DNA of 64,000 nt from Cordylochernes scorpioides (GCA_030710605.1 CP092863.1:110540426-110604425); one strand, 5' to 3'; positions 32,442-44,317 are shown, counted from the first letter of the stretch. Program-made: numbers and translations. Notes: generated by a model not told the origin, from the letters alone.

Positions 32442-33062
32442 CAGTAGAAATACCTCCATGTAAAGGACAACACCTAGTTACAGAGCTAAAGTGTTCTCTA
32501 GGGAGAGGTGTCCTCTTACCAGAGAGTTTCTACAGTAGAACTACCTCCATGTAAAGGACAACACCTAATTGTAGAGTCAAAGTGTCCTCTAGGGAGAGGT
32601 GTCCTCTTACCAGAGAGTTACTACAGTAGAACTACCTCCATGTAAAGGACAACACCTAATTGTAGAGTCAAAGTGTCCTCTAGGGAGAGGTGTCCTCTTA
32701 CTGGAGAGTTACTACAGTAGAACTACCTCCATGTAAAGGACAACACCTAATTGTAGAGTCAAAGTGTCCTCTAGGGAGAGGTGTCCTCTTACTGGAGAGT
32801 TACTACAGTAGAACTACCTCCATGTAAAGGACAACACCTAATTGTAGAGTCAAAGTGTCCTCTAGGGAGAGGTGTCCTCTTACTGGAGAGTTACTACAGT
32901 AGAACTACCTCCATGTAAAGGACAACACCTAATTGTAGACTCAAAGTGTCCTCTAGGGAGAGATGTCTTCTTACAGGAGAGTTACTAAATTGTAAAAATG
33001 GTAATTTTGTAAATGAAAACTGTCCTTTGTAGAGAGGTGTCTGCTAAAGGGAGGTTCCACTG
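32442..33062. mobile_element. Tigger-type MITE with internal 91-bp array
   Basis: Left end cagtagaaatacctccatgt; right end gggaggttccactg followed by TA. Between them the left-terminal unit (ctccatgtaaaggacaacac, agtgtcctctagggagaggt) repeats every 91 bp: cagtagaa at 32442, 32533, 32624 and onward, about six copies. Confidence 0.8.
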
Positions 33063-33126
33063 TATATTTTTATTGATTTTTCAAAAATAAAATTTTAAAT
33101 ACAAGGACAATAGAACGCCATAAATA

Positions 33127-33290
33127 CAGTAGAACACCTCCCTGTAAAGGACAACACCTAATTTCAAATCCAAAGTGTCTTTTAGGGAAGGTGTCCTCTT
33201 ACCTGAGAGTTACTATATTGTAAAAATGGTAATTTTTCAAATGAAAACTGTCCTTTGTAGAGAGGTGTCCGCTAAAGGGAGGTTCTATTG
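33127..33290. mobile_element. Tigger-type MITE, unexpanded
   Basis: Same family as 32442-33062 with one unit. Starts cagtagaacacctccctgta, ends aagggaggttctattg, TA on both sides. It shows the ancestral length. Confidence 0.8.
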
Positions 33291-33345
33291 TATATGAAAT
33301 TAGGAAATATAATCATCACGATGTAAAAAATATACATATATATTG

Positions 33346-33440
33346 GAAGGGCCTGACTCATCAGTGGTAAAACATTCTTAGCGGTTTCGCCAGTTTAATC
33401 TACCATACTGTTATAGTATTAACTATATTGGGATATTATG
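33346..33440 (-). repeat. Interspersed repeat (family of 1905)
   Basis: ggaagggcctgactcatcag, then cggtttcgccagtttaatct and accatact is the reverse orientation of the repeat at 1905 and 35175. Confidence 0.5.
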
Positions 33441-33526
33441 CTTTTACAATCATTAATAAAACGGCGACGGTCAATAGATGGCTATAGCTTTGACGTCTAT
33501 TTTGACGAGAGAGGTGACCTATGCTT

Positions 33527-33720
33527 TTATGGAAAACTAAAGGAAGTTGTACCTTTTAGCATGTACATCGGGATTCAGACAATAACTCTGAAAGATATTT
33601 AATACACAATGACCTTTATTTGAAAACATACGAGATAACCAAGTGTGAACAAAATTGCCTCCGTCTCAAAAAAAAAAGACAAACGGCGACATCAAAGAAT
33701 TTTTACTTCCTCAACTTCAC
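33527..33720 (+). mobile_element. Mariner-type MITE, single unit
   Basis: Starts ggaaaactaaaggaagttgt and contains catgtacatcgggattcaga, then the unique end to acttcctcaacttcacgag. The termini are decayed. Confidence 0.65.
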
Positions 33721-33790
33721 GAGTATACTCAGAAAGCCAAATAAAAAAAAAATAATAATAATAAAATAAAATAAAAAAATAAAAAAAAGA

Positions 33791-33863
33791 CGAGCCTGCC
33801 AGGATTCGAACCTGGAATCTTCTGATCCGTAGTCAGACGCGTTATCCGTTGCGCCACAGGCCC
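33791..33863 (-). tRNA. tRNA-Arg(ACG)
   Basis: On the minus strand gggcctg pairs with caggctc. The anticodon loop is ctacgga (ACG), the T arm ccaggttcgaatcctgg is intact, and a T-run lies downstream. It is 73 nt, lacks the extra G of the 22425 copy, and looks functional. Confidence 0.93.
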
Positions 33864-33944
33864 ATACAATATTTATAACTACATCCATTTTTAAATATAT
33901 TTATTATGTGTGAGAGAATAATAATAATAATAAAAAAAAGAAAA

Positions 33945-34000
33945 GACTGATGACATCAAAGACTTTCCACTTCCTTAAGTTTTGTCCATGAATGTATATA
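33945..34000 (+). mobile_element. Mariner-type MITE right-end fragment
   Basis: gacatcaaagactttccact and ccttaagttttgtccatgaa followed by tgtata. Confidence 0.65.
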
Positions 34001-34011
34001 TCACCGAACTG

Positions 34012-34085
34012 ATAAGGAATCCGCTAAGAGGGTTCACCATTGCTGAGCCAGGCCCTCTCCCAATATTTTTTCCATCGTAGAAATG
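34012..34085 (+). repeat. Interspersed repeat fragment (family of 1905)
   Basis: gagggttcaccattgctgag and ccaggccctctcccaatatt correspond to the right half of the 35175 copy. Confidence 0.45.
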
Positions 34086-34192
34086 CCAGTAGAAAGTTGT
34101 TTTTATTTACATATATAAAAAGAATCATGATTAACAGTTCCAGTAACATTGCCGAATCTTAAAATGTAGAAACTAAAATAGTTTTAGAAACA

Positions 34193-34265
34193 CAGTAGAA
34201 CCTCCCATAAGAGACCAACTTAAAAGAATAAGATTATCGGCCTCTCCTGGAGGTGTTCTCTCATC
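34193..34265 (+). mobile_element. Tigger-type MITE end fragment
   Basis: cagtagaacctcccataaga, then cggcctctcctggaggtgtt. Only one CAGT end was recognised. Confidence 0.5.
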
Positions 34266-34382
34266 TATGCTAGTTGTTGTCATGTCCAATTCATTGGAAA
34301 ATGGGTACCGTTGCCACATTAGTCACCTTGGACCAGAATTTGGTCAAATATTCCAAGAATCCAGGGAAGACTGGTGTGGTCG

Positions 34383-34470
34383 GACTACTGCTACTGAGTA
34401 GTACTCCCAGTCTTAATGACAAAGGCAAACGCAATCTACTGCACCCAGTGTGGAGATAAGAAAGAAGAAG
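34383..34470 (+). repeat. Dispersed LINE-like 3' end, copy 2
   Basis: Matches 27875-27965: gtactcccagtcttaatgac, tgtggagataagaaagaaga, then an AAG run. Confidence 0.55.
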
Positions 34471-34619
34471 AAGGAGAAAGGGAGAGGTAACTGACCCGGG
34501 TTTTACCCGAGTGTCTTGAGAGGTTGTTCTTTTTAAATCAAATGAAACTAGACTTCGACCTTGGTTCTCTCCAAGTGAATATTTGCCCAATGTATAATGC
34601 TTTAACAAATATTATTTAT

Positions 34620-34730
34620 TATGCTTGTGTACCGTTGGTTTTCGACCGCTACGACCCGGGTTCGATTCCCGAATTGGGCACTTTTTAAAAATATTATTTT
34701 AACTGCTTTTCACATGTGTAGACATGTGGT
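34620..34730 (+). mobile_element. tRNA-derived SINE, internally deleted
   Basis: The head ttggttttcgaccgctacga and box B gggttcgattccc are present, then a jump to the tail ttttcacatgtgtagacatg. The middle is missing. Confidence 0.7.
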
Positions 34731-34738
34731 CTACCTCA

Positions 34739-35055
34739 AAACAAAGAGAACGGTGGAAGAATGGTCTAAACCATTGGTTTTCGACCGCTACGACCCAGGT
34801 TCCATTCCCGCATTAGGTAATTTATTTCTGATTAAAAAAAAAAAAAGCTCCAATGGCTCCCGATTCTTGTAAAAGTCCATCCCCACCAGCGAGTGCAAGT
34901 AACCAAACAGGGCTCTGGCACATTTGTAAGTGCAAAGTCGAACTGCTTTTCACATATGTAGACATGTGGTGCACTTACAGTAAAAGCAGTCGCCTACTTC
35001 TACCCATCATGATTATCATGGCCTGTACCACGTGTACTAGGGATAAGCAAAAAAA
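34739..35055 (+). mobile_element. tRNA-derived SINE, nearly complete
   Basis: Box A-like cggtggaagaatggtc, box B-like aggttccattcccg, the ccaccagcgagtgcaagtaa block, the tail gacatgtggtgcacttacag and the 3' end gtaccacgtgtactagggat. It lies directly behind the partial copy at 34620. Confidence 0.85.
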
Positions 35056-35174
35056 AAATATGCTTGTGTATTTTCTTATCATTATAAAGTGTTATCTGAA
35101 TCCGAAACTATTATAGACGCGTATCTGATTCTTTTAAAAATTAAACAATTTTACTACTGCCCTTACAGCAATGA

Positions 35175-35310
35175 AAAATTAATGGGAGAGCCTGGATTAT
35201 CAGTGGTGAACCCCATAGATTAAACTGGCGAAACCATTGGGAAGGTTCACCACTGATGAGCCAAGCCCTCCCAATATTTTTTTTTCATCGCAGTAAGGAT
35301 AGTTGAAGTT
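35175..35310 (+). repeat. Interspersed repeat (family of 1905)
   Basis: gagcctggattatcagtggt, attaaactggcgaaaccatt and ccctcccaatattttttttt. A likely stem forms between gggaaggtt and ccctccc. Confidence 0.55.
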
Positions 35311-35751
35311 TGATTTATTTAAGAAAAGAAACATTCGCGTCTTAATGTCTTCATTCGTTAAATATAATAATTGTGATTATTTTAAAACTCCGAAATATGC
35401 AAAATAGTTTGTTATTAGTCTAATTTTAGGCATTAAATGGTTCGTATGTTAATCTATATATTTACATATACCTATATGCAATTTTTATCAATGGTTTATT
35501 CAGTAGTTATGGTGAAGAAGATATAGGCTTCGATTATCATGTTTTTAAATTCATTTCGCGAAAAAAAGCCTAATTTAAATTTTAATATGAATGATAAAGA
35601 CAATTTTATGATGATATTAATGAATTATCATTAGCATCATCATCGCGCTTTAAAAAAATCATTTAAAAAAATACGCCTAGGTTCTATTGTAATGGATGTT
35701 TGCTCGAAAATTGTTTTAATAAATATTTACGAACCCTATAGGGGTAAAAAT

Positions 35752-36080
35752 TTACACTCTTGGACAAAACTTAAGGAAGTTGTAACTTTTAGCATGTATA
35801 TCGGGATTCAGACAATAACTCTGAAAGATGCACTCATGGATAAAACTTAAGGAAGTTGTACCTTTTAGCATATATATTGGGATTCAGACAATAACTCTGA
35901 AATATACACTCATGGACAAAACTTAAGGAAGTTGTACCTTTCAGCATGTATATCGGGATTGAGAAAATAACTCTGAAAGATACACTCATGGACAAAACTT
36001 AAGAAGTTGTACCTTTTAGCATGTATATCGGGATTGAGAAAATAACTCCGAAAGATACACTCATGGACAAAACTTAAGGA
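35752..36080 (+). mobile_element. MITE 74-bp array, left of Penelope-like insertion
   Basis: Four and a half units (ggacaaaacttaaggaagtt, catgtatatcgggatt). The last stops inside a unit at aaaacttaagga (36069-36080), exactly where the retroelement cluster begins. The array resumes at 44394. Confidence 0.85.
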
Positions 36081-36111
36081 AATAACGAGTTTACAAAGTG
36101 GGAAGAGGAGC

Positions 36112-36178
36112 TTCTTTTATTAGCATGCACACAAGCTTTCGGACATATCGTCCTTCATCAGGTAAGAGTAATAAACGC
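36112..36178 (-). ncRNA. Hammerhead motif of Penelope-like element (inverted copy)
   Basis: Reverse complement of the motif at 38864-38935: CTGATGA, stem II ggac/gtcc, GAAAGC and the GCTAA cleavage region. Details are given there. Confidence 0.65.
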
Positions 36179-36368
36179 GCTGAGGATCCATATATACACA
36201 AAGCTGAAAAGAAAATTTACATAACTGCAAAAGATAAAAGTATTTAAAGATAAAAATAAGAACCAAATATGCTAAAAAGATTATAGGGATTAAATGCTAA
36301 TAAATCTGGACTAAGTACATATGCACTATGAATGGTGTTAATCAAGGGCAGGTAAATGCAACCTATGG

Positions 36369-38010
36369 CTATTCACATAACATATGGTATTGTTCTGGTA
36401 TATCTATATGCCTGTTGATGCTGTTTGTTTTTATTGACACAAATGCCTCTAGTAAAAGTCTTTGGTACTTATTATTGATATTGTTGTATAGAATGGATGG
36501 CTTTGTTAGATTGAATGTATGACCGGTTTGCATAGAATGACTGTAAATGGGGGAATTTAGGTTTTTATTAGAGATGTTTCTGGAATGCTCAACCATTCTG
36601 ATGGCGACGGATCTACCCGTCTCCCCGACATAAGTGGCATTGCATTGGTCGCAAGAGACGGAATAGACAGCACCACCAGAACGGAGAGAACTCGCATGAA
36701 GGGAAGATCTGGTAATGGGGTGTCGGATTAGTGTGGCGATGTTAGGTGGGTTCTGGAAGTATGTTGTAATGCCGTGTTGCCTTAAAAACCTGGCTATGGT
36801 GATGGACTGGGGGCAAAAAGGAAGGGAGCAAATATTTCTGTGTATAGCTGGAGCACTGTTGTGGTGAGGGTCATGCATGTGTTTAAGAATGAAGGGGGTC
36901 GGGTAGCCGGATTTGGATAAATATGAAAATATTTTAGCCTTTTCTATTGTTTGGAATAACGGGAGGGAACAATGAGTAAAGATACGTTTAGTGAGAGCTC
37001 TAACTGTATTGATTTTGTGTGGTGTTGGGCAATGTGACCGGAAGTTTGTGTGGTGTGGGGGTGTGTTGTTTTTATAGTATACTGTGGTATGGAAACTGCT
37101 GGGGGTGCGTATGACTAGTGTATCTAGGAAAGGTAGGACTGAGTGATTTTCTGTTTCATGGGTGAAGGCTATGTCTGGGTGGAAGGAGTTGAGGTCAGAT
37201 AGGATGTGAGAGGCAGATACCTCACTTACCAAGCAAAAGGTATCATCGATGTACCGCCTCCAGAGAAAGATGTCTGAAGAATGGCGTGAAGTGATCCATT
37301 GGTCCAGTGACCTCATGACAACCTCAGCCACCACGGTTGAGAGGGGGCTACCCATGGGGGAGCCCTTGGTCTGCTTGAAAAACTGGGTATCAAATGTGAA
37401 GGTGGACATGCCTAGGCATATGGAAGTGAGCTCGACAACCGTCTCCGCGGTGAGGGTGTCTAACAGGGGGGCATTTTCGAGGAAAGTGCGTAAACTATTA
37501 ATGATCAAGGGGTGGGCAAGTGAGAGATATAGAGACGTTACATCGAAAGAAACCATTATGGACCTGGGGGGAGGTGTGAGGCTGGTGATATAGGACACAA
37601 ACGAGGGGGAGTTTGCAATGGTATATTCCCATGGGGGAGACTGTAGAAGGGGGGTCAAGAAGTTGGACAAAAATTTTGACAGGGTATATGCCGGAGAGAG
37701 ATGGTAAGATATGATTGGTCGGAGGGGAACATCGGGCTTGTGGATTTTTGGAAGGCCGTAAATGTAGGCTATTTGGGCGAGGTTAGCTGTGAAGTCGTTA
37801 TATTGCTCTTTAGTGATCTGCTGGGACCTTTTTAATCTTAACAATAGTAAACGGAAATTCTTAACGGATGTTTTATGTTCCTGTTCAGTGATGGCAGAAA
37901 AAATGGAGTGTTGGTCGAGAACGTTTTGCATTTTTTGCTTGTAAACGGTAGTGTTGAGAATTACGGTCTGTGAGCCTTTGTCGGATTTTGTTATGACTAT
38001 GTCTCTATTG
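36369..38010 (-). pseudogene. Penelope-like RT/GIY-YIG ORF, inverted 5'-truncated copy
   Basis: Open from NRDIVITKSDKGS (about residue 237 of the 781-residue consensus ORF) to the normal stop. It contains DKGSQTVI, YGLPKIHKP, SFDVTSLY, GSPMGSPLS and YIDDTF of the reverse transcriptase. The GIY-YIG endonuclease region follows (AVYSVSCDQCNATYVGETGR). No frameshift. It lacks the N-terminal third and the start, so it is dead as a gene but is the only copy here with an uninterrupted RT-EN reading frame. Confidence 0.9.
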
Positions 38011-38671
38011 CCCAACACCACACAAAATCAATACAGTTAGAGCTCTCACTAAACGTATCTTTACTCATTGTTCCCTCCCGTTATTCCAAACAATAGAAAA
38101 GGCTAAAATATTTTCATATTTATCCAAATCCGGCTACCCGACCCCCTTCATTCTTAAACACATGCATGACCCTCACCACAACAGTGCTCCAGCTATACAC
38201 AGAAATATTTGCTCCCTTCCTTTTTGCCCCCAGTCCATCACCATAGCCAGGTTTTTAAGGCAACACGGCATTACAACATACTTCCAGAACCCACCTAACA
38301 TCGCCACACTAATCCGACACCCCATTACCAGATCTTCCCTTCATGCGAGTTCTCTCCGTTCTGGTGGTGCTGTCTATTCCGTCTCTTGCGACCAATGCAA
38401 TGCCACTTATGTCGGGGAGACGGGTAGATCCGTCGCCATCAGAATGGTTGAGCATTCCAGAAACATCTCTAATAAAAACCTAAATTCCCCTATTTACAGT
38501 CATTCTATGCAAACCGGTCATACATTCAATCTAACAAAGCCATCCATTCTATACAACAATATCAATAATAAGTACCAAAGACTTTTACTAGAGGCATTTG
38601 TGTCAATAAAAACAAACAGCATCAACAGGCATATAGATATACCAGAACAATACCATATGTTATGTGAATAG
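38007..38671 (+). pseudogene. Penelope-like fragment: GIY-YIG endonuclease end
   Basis: Begins abruptly at cccaacaccacac, in frame at HCPTPHKINTVRALTK, and runs to the normal stop. It covers the linker and GIY-YIG domain only. The junction with the inverted copy shares attg (38007-38010), which is present at that point in both parental sequences. Confidence 0.88.
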
Positions 38672-38863
38672 CCATAGGTTGCATTTACCTGCCCTTGATT
38701 AACACCATTCATAGTGCATATGTACTTAGTCCAGATTTATTAGCATTTAATCCCTATAATCTTTTTAGCATATTTGGTTCTTATTTTTATCTTTAAATAC
38801 TTTTATCTTTTGCAGTTATGTAAATTTTCTTTTCAGCTTTGTGTATATATGGATCCTCAGCGC

Positions 38864-38935
38864 GTTTATTACTCTTACCTGATGAAGGACGATATGTCCG
38901 AAAGCTTGTGTGCATGCTAATAAAAGAAGCTCCTC
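38864..38935 (+). ncRNA. Hammerhead motif of Penelope-like element
   Basis: CTGATGA at 38879-38885, one extra A, a 4-bp stem II ggac/gtcc with loop gatat, and GAAA at 38900-38903. Stem III is AGC/GCT around a 10-nt loop, and the CUA triplet ends at 38919, giving the predicted cleavage point. The unpaired A next to stem II departs from the textbook form. Hammerheads in the repeated ends are a known property of Penelope-like elements. Confidence 0.7.
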
Positions 38936-41618
38936 TTCCCACTTTGTAAACTCGTTATTAACCTTCAGTGAAGAGCAGTTCTACTTAATTCGCTCATTTT
39001 TACGCTTTTTATCCTGGAATTCATCATGAATCCTTCCGCTGAAGACCTACCTCGTTATACCTATCAGCTGCGAAAGAAATCGTTACAGTTGTCAAGATGG
39101 CGCCTCCATTTGAACTTTAACAAACTGTGTGAAACGGCTGATTTTATACCTCCATCCCTTCGAATCAGGGATCCTGTTCGCAATCCATTTTCATCCGTCG
39201 TCATACGCCGCGCCCAATTCCATCTGTTATCCTCTAGAATTAAAGGTTGCCACTCCAATATCCGATTTATTTCTAAGTCCGTCAAGGGATTGATCTTTCT
39301 GGTCTCTCAGCTACTAACCAATCCAGAAATGGCCGATCTGTTGCAATCCATCACAAGGGACATTCGGCACCAGAAGAACGATATAACGCAACGTCACAAC
39401 TCCAAGCTTCATCACTGGATCAAGAAGTACAACTTCCCCGCCTATCTACTAGAAGCCTATCTTCCCCAGTCACCCCAAGGAGTGGTCAACCTCTCGGACT
39501 ATGTCTTGCCATCTGCTGATGCTGAGATTCTGTCATTGGGCCTAAAATACAGACTGCCTGGGCCTTCTGATATTCCTCGCATCATAGCTGGTGTGGAACC
39601 CGCTCTCAGAGGCCTTAACCACCAAGACACCCATAGGATCAGGCATTTTGTCACCTCCACCCTTCAACGACCCTACAATATCCCTAAACCGTCCCTAGCC
39701 ATGAATAGGGTTATCTCCCGTCTTAAACGCAATAGAGACATAGTCATAACAAAATCCGACAAAGGCTCACAGACCGTAATTCTCAACACTACCGTTTACA
39801 AGCAAAAAATGCAAAACGTTCTCGACCAACACTCCATTTTTTCTGCCATCACTGAACAGGAACATAAAACATCCGTTAAGAATTTCCGTTTACTATTGTT
39901 AAGATTAAAAAGGTCCCAGCAGATCACTAAAGAGCAATATAACGACTTCACAGCTAACCTCGCCAAATAGCCTACATTTACGGTATTCCAAAAATCCACA
40001 AGCCCGATGTTCCCCTCCGACCAATCATATCTTACCATCTCTCTCCGGCATATACCCTGTCAAAATTTTTGTCCAACTTCTTGACCCCCCTTCTACAGTC
40101 TCCCCCATGGGAATATACCATTGCAAACTCCCCCTCGTTTGTGTCCTATATCACCAGCCTCACACCTCCCCCCAGGTCCATAATGGTTTCTTTCGATGTA
40201 ACGTCTCTATATCTCTCACTTGCCCACCCCTTGATCATTAATAGTTTACGCACTTTCCTCGAAAATGCCCCCCTGTTAGACACCCTCACCGCGGAGACGG
40301 TTGTCGAGCTCACTTCCATATGCCTAGGCATGTCCACCTTCACATTTGATACCCAGTTTTTCAAGCAGACCAAGGGCTCCCCCATGGGTAGCCCCCTCTC
40401 AACCGTGGTGGCTGAGGTTGTCATGAGGTCACTGGACCAATGGATCACTTCACGCCATTCTTCAGACATCTTTCTCTGGAGGCGGTACATCGATGATACC
40501 TTTTGCTTGGTAAGTGAGGTATCTGCCTCTCACATCCTATCTGACCTCAACTCCTTCCACCCAGACATAGCCTTCACCCATGAAACAGAAAATCACTCAG
40601 TCCTACCTTTCCTAGATACACTAGTCATACGCACCCCCAGCAGTTTCCATACCACAGTATACTATAAAAACAACACACCCCCACACCACACAAACTTCCG
40701 GTCACATTGCCCAACACCACACAAAATCAATACAGTTAGAGCTCTCACTAAACGTATCTTTACTCATTGTTCCCTCCCGTTATTCCAAACAATAGAAAAG
40801 GCTAAAATATTTTCATATTTATCCAAATCCGGCTACCCGACCCCCTTCATTCTTAAACACATGCATGACCCTCACCACAACAGTGCTCCAGCTATACACA
40901 GAAATATTTGCTCCCTTCCTTTTTGCCCCCAGTCCATCACCATAGCCAGGTTTTTAAGGCAACACGGCATTACAACATACTTCCAGAACCCACCTAACAT
41001 CGCCACACTAATCCGACACCCCATTACCAGATCTTCCCTTCATGCGAGTTCTCTCCGTTCTGGTGGTGCTGTCTATTCCGTCTCTTGCGACCAATGCAAT
41101 GCCACTTATGTCGGGGAGACGGGTAGATCCGTCGCCATCAGAATGGTTGAGCATTCCAGAAACATCTCTAATAAAAACCTAAATTCCCCTATTTACAGTC
41201 ATTCTATGCAAACCGGTCATACATTCAATCTAACAAAGCCATCCATTCTATACAACAATATCAATAATAAGTACCAAAGACTTTTACTAGAGGCATTTGT
41301 GTCAATAAAAACAAACAGCATCAACAGGCATATAGATATACCAGAACAATACCATATGTTATGTGAATAGCCATAGGTTGCATTTACCTGCCCTTGATTA
41401 ACACCATTCATAGTGCATATGTACTTAGTCCAGATTTATTAGCATTTAATCCCTATAATCTTTTTAGCATATTTGGTTCTTATTTTTATCTTTAAATACT
41501 TTTATCTTTTGCAGTTATGTAAATTTTCTTTTCAGCTTTGTGTATATATGGATCCTCAGCGCGTTTATTACTCTTACCTGATGAAGGACGATATGTCCGA
41601 AAGCTTGTGTGCATGCTA
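38920..41618 (+). mobile_element. Penelope-like element unit B (2,699 bp)
   Basis: Bounded by two hammerhead cleavage positions 2,699 bp apart. A 5' leader of about 106 bp, one ORF and a ~240-bp 3' region. It differs from unit C by only a few substitutions and single-base indels. Confidence 0.85.
39026..41370 (+). pseudogene. Penelope-like ORF, unit B, one frameshift
   Basis: Starts MNPSAEDLPRY. A conserved N-terminal region (1-240) precedes the RT with DKGS (245-248), LPKIHK (321-326), SFDVTSLY (389-396), GSPMGSPL (451-458) and YIDD (488-491). The GIY-YIG domain is at 682-710, with a CDQC pair as in other Penelope-like endonucleases. Length after allowing for the lesion is 781 residues. The lesion is a missing C at 39963-39964 (unit C has three Cs), giving a TAG at 39968. 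The product would be a reverse transcriptase with endonuclease for target-primed insertion. Confidence 0.9.
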
Positions 41619-41634
41619 ATAAAAGAAGCTCCTC
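41563..41634 (+). ncRNA. Hammerhead motif between units B and C
   Basis: Same sequence as 38864-38935, displaced by 2,699 bp, with predicted cleavage after 41618. Confidence 0.7.
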
Positions 41635-44317
41635 TTCCCACTTTGTAAACTCGTTATTAACCTTCAGTGAAGAGCAGTTCTACTTAATTCGCTCATTTTT
41701 TACGCTTTTTATCCTGGAATTCATCATGAATCCTTCCGCTGAAGACCTACCTCGTTATACCTATCAGCTGCGAAAGAAATCGTTACAGTTGTCAAGATGG
41801 CGCCTCCATTTGAACTATAACAAACTGTGTGAAACGGCTGATTTTATACCTCCATCCCTTCGAATCAGGGATCCTGTTCGCAATCCATTTTCATCCGTCG
41901 TCATACGCCGCGCCCAATTCCATCTGTTATCCTCTAGAATTAAAGGTTGCCACTCCAATATCCGATTTATTTCTAAGTCCGTCAAGGGATTGATCTTTCT
42001 GGTCTCTCAGCTACTAACCAATCCAGAAATGGGCGATCTGTTGCAATCCATCACAAGGGACATTCGGCACCAGAAGAACGATATAACGCAACGTCACAAC
42101 TCCAAGCTTCATCACTGGATCAAGAAGTACAACTTCCCCGCCTATCTACTAGAAGCCTGTCTTCCCCAGTCACCCCAAGGAGTGGTCAACCTCTCGGACT
42201 ATGTCTTGCCATCTGCTGATGCTGAGATTCTGTCATTGGGCCTAAAATACAGACTGCCTGGGCCTTCTGATATTCCTCGCATCATAGCTGGTGTGGAACC
42301 CGCTCTCAGAGGCCTTAACCACCAAGACACCCATAGGATCAGGCATTTTGTCACCTCCACCCTTCAACGACCCTACAATATCCCTAAACCGTCCCTAGCC
42401 ATGAATAGGGTTATCTCCCGTCTTAAACGCAATAGAGACATAGTCATAACAAAATCCGACAAAGGCTCACAGACCGTAATTCTCAACACTACCGTTTACA
42501 AGCAAAAAATGCAAAACGTTCTCGACCAACACTCCATTTTTTCTGCCATCACTGAACAGGAACATAAAACATCCGTTAAGAATTTCCGTTTACTATTGTT
42601 AAGATTAAAAAGGTCCCAGCAGATCACTAAAGAGCAATATAACGACTTCACAGCTAACCTCGCCCAAATAGCCTACATTTACGGCCTTCCAAAAATCCAC
42701 AAGCCCGATGTTCCCCTCCGACCAATCATATCTTACCATCTCTCTCCGGCATATACCCTGTCAAAATTTTTGTCCAACTTCTTGACCCCCTTCTACAGTC
42801 TCCCCCATGGGAATATACCATTGCAAACTCCCCTCGTTTGTGTCCTATATCACCAGCCTCACACCTCCCCCCAGGTCCATAATGGTTTCTTTCGATGTAA
42901 CGTCTCTATATCTCTCACTTGCCCACCCCTTGATCATTAATAGTTTACGCACTTTCCTCGAAAATGCCCCCCTGTTAGACACCCTCACCGCGGAGACGGT
43001 TGTCGAGCTCACTTTCATATGCCTAGGCATGTCCACCTTCACATTTGATACCCAGTTTTTCAAGCAGACCAAGGGCTCCCCCATGGGTAGCCCCCTCTCA
43101 ACCGTGGTGGCTGAGGTTGTCATGAGGTCACTGGACCAATGGATCACTTCACGCCATTCTTCAGACATCTTTCTCTGGAGGCGGTACATCGATGATACCT
43201 TTTGCTTGGTAAGTGAGGTATCTGCCTCTCACATCCTATCTGACCTCAACTCCTTCCACCCAGACATAGCCTTCACCCATGAAACAGAAAATCACTCAGT
43301 CCTACCTTTCCTAGATACACTAGTCATACGCACCCCCAGCAGTTTCCATACCACAGTATACTATAAAAACAACACACCCCCACACCACACAAACTTCCGG
43401 TCACATTGCCCAACACCACACAAAATCAATACAGTTAGAGCTCTCACTAAACGTATCTTTACTCATTGTTCCCTCCCGTTATTCCAAACAATAGAAAAGG
43501 CTAAAATATTTTCATATTTATCCAAATCCGGCTACCCGACCCCCTTCATTCTTAAACACATGCATGACCCTCACCACAACAGTGCTCCAGCTATACACAG
43601 AAATATTTGCTCCCTTCCTTTTTGCCCCCAGTCCATCACCATAGCCAGGTTTTTAAGGCAACACGGCATTACAACATACTTCCAGAACCCACCTAACATC
43701 GCCACACTAATCCGACACCCCATTACCAGATCTTCCCTTCATGCGAGTTCTCTCCGTTCTGGTGGTGCTGTCTATTCCGTCTCTTGCGACCAATGCAATG
43801 CCACTTATGTCGGGGAGACGGGTAGATCCGTCGCCATCAGAATGGTTGAGCATTCCAGAAACATCTCTAATAAAAACCTAAATTCCCCTATTTACAGTCA
43901 TTCTATGCAAACCGGTCATACATTCAATCTAACAAAGCCATCCATTCTATACAACAATATCAATAATAAGTACCAAAGACTTTTACTAGAGGCATTTGTG
44001 TCAATAAAAACAAACAGCATCAACAGGCATATAGATATACCAGAACAATACCATATGTTATGTGAATAGCCATAGGTTGCATTTACCTGCCCTTGATTAA
44101 CACCATTCATAGTGCATATGTACTTAGTCCAGATTTATTAGCATTTAATCCCTATAATCTTTTTAGCATATTTGGTTCTTATTTTTATCTTTAAATACTT
44201 TTATCTTTTGCAGTTATGTAAATTTTCTTTTCAGCTTTGTGTATATATGGATCCTCAGCGCGTTTATTACTCTTACCTGATGAAGGACGATATGTCCGAA
44301 AGCTTGTGTGCATGCTA
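41619..44317 (+). mobile_element. Penelope-like element unit C (2,699 bp)
   Basis: Head-to-tail with unit B and nearly identical. It is followed by 70 nt of a further unit before the array resumes. Such a downstream partial repeat forms the pseudo-LTR arrangement of this class. Confidence 0.85.
41726..44069 (+). pseudogene. Penelope-like ORF, unit C, two frameshifts
   Basis: Same 781-residue ORF as unit B. Two C-runs are one base shorter than in B (42786-42790, five against six; and about 42830-42833, four against five), so about 15 codons between LTP and SFVSY are read out of frame. N-terminal and RT-EN parts are otherwise open. Lesions in B and C are different and all in C-runs, which suggests base-calling error or very recent mutation. 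Confidence 0.9.

Noticed and set aside
34291-34608. 105-residue minus-strand open frame
   Set aside because: Spans a MITE end and a LINE-like repeat with no recognisable domain.
37249-37593. 114-residue open frame repeated opposite each Penelope-like ORF
   Set aside because: Antisense shadow of the reverse transcriptase, present in every copy for that reason.
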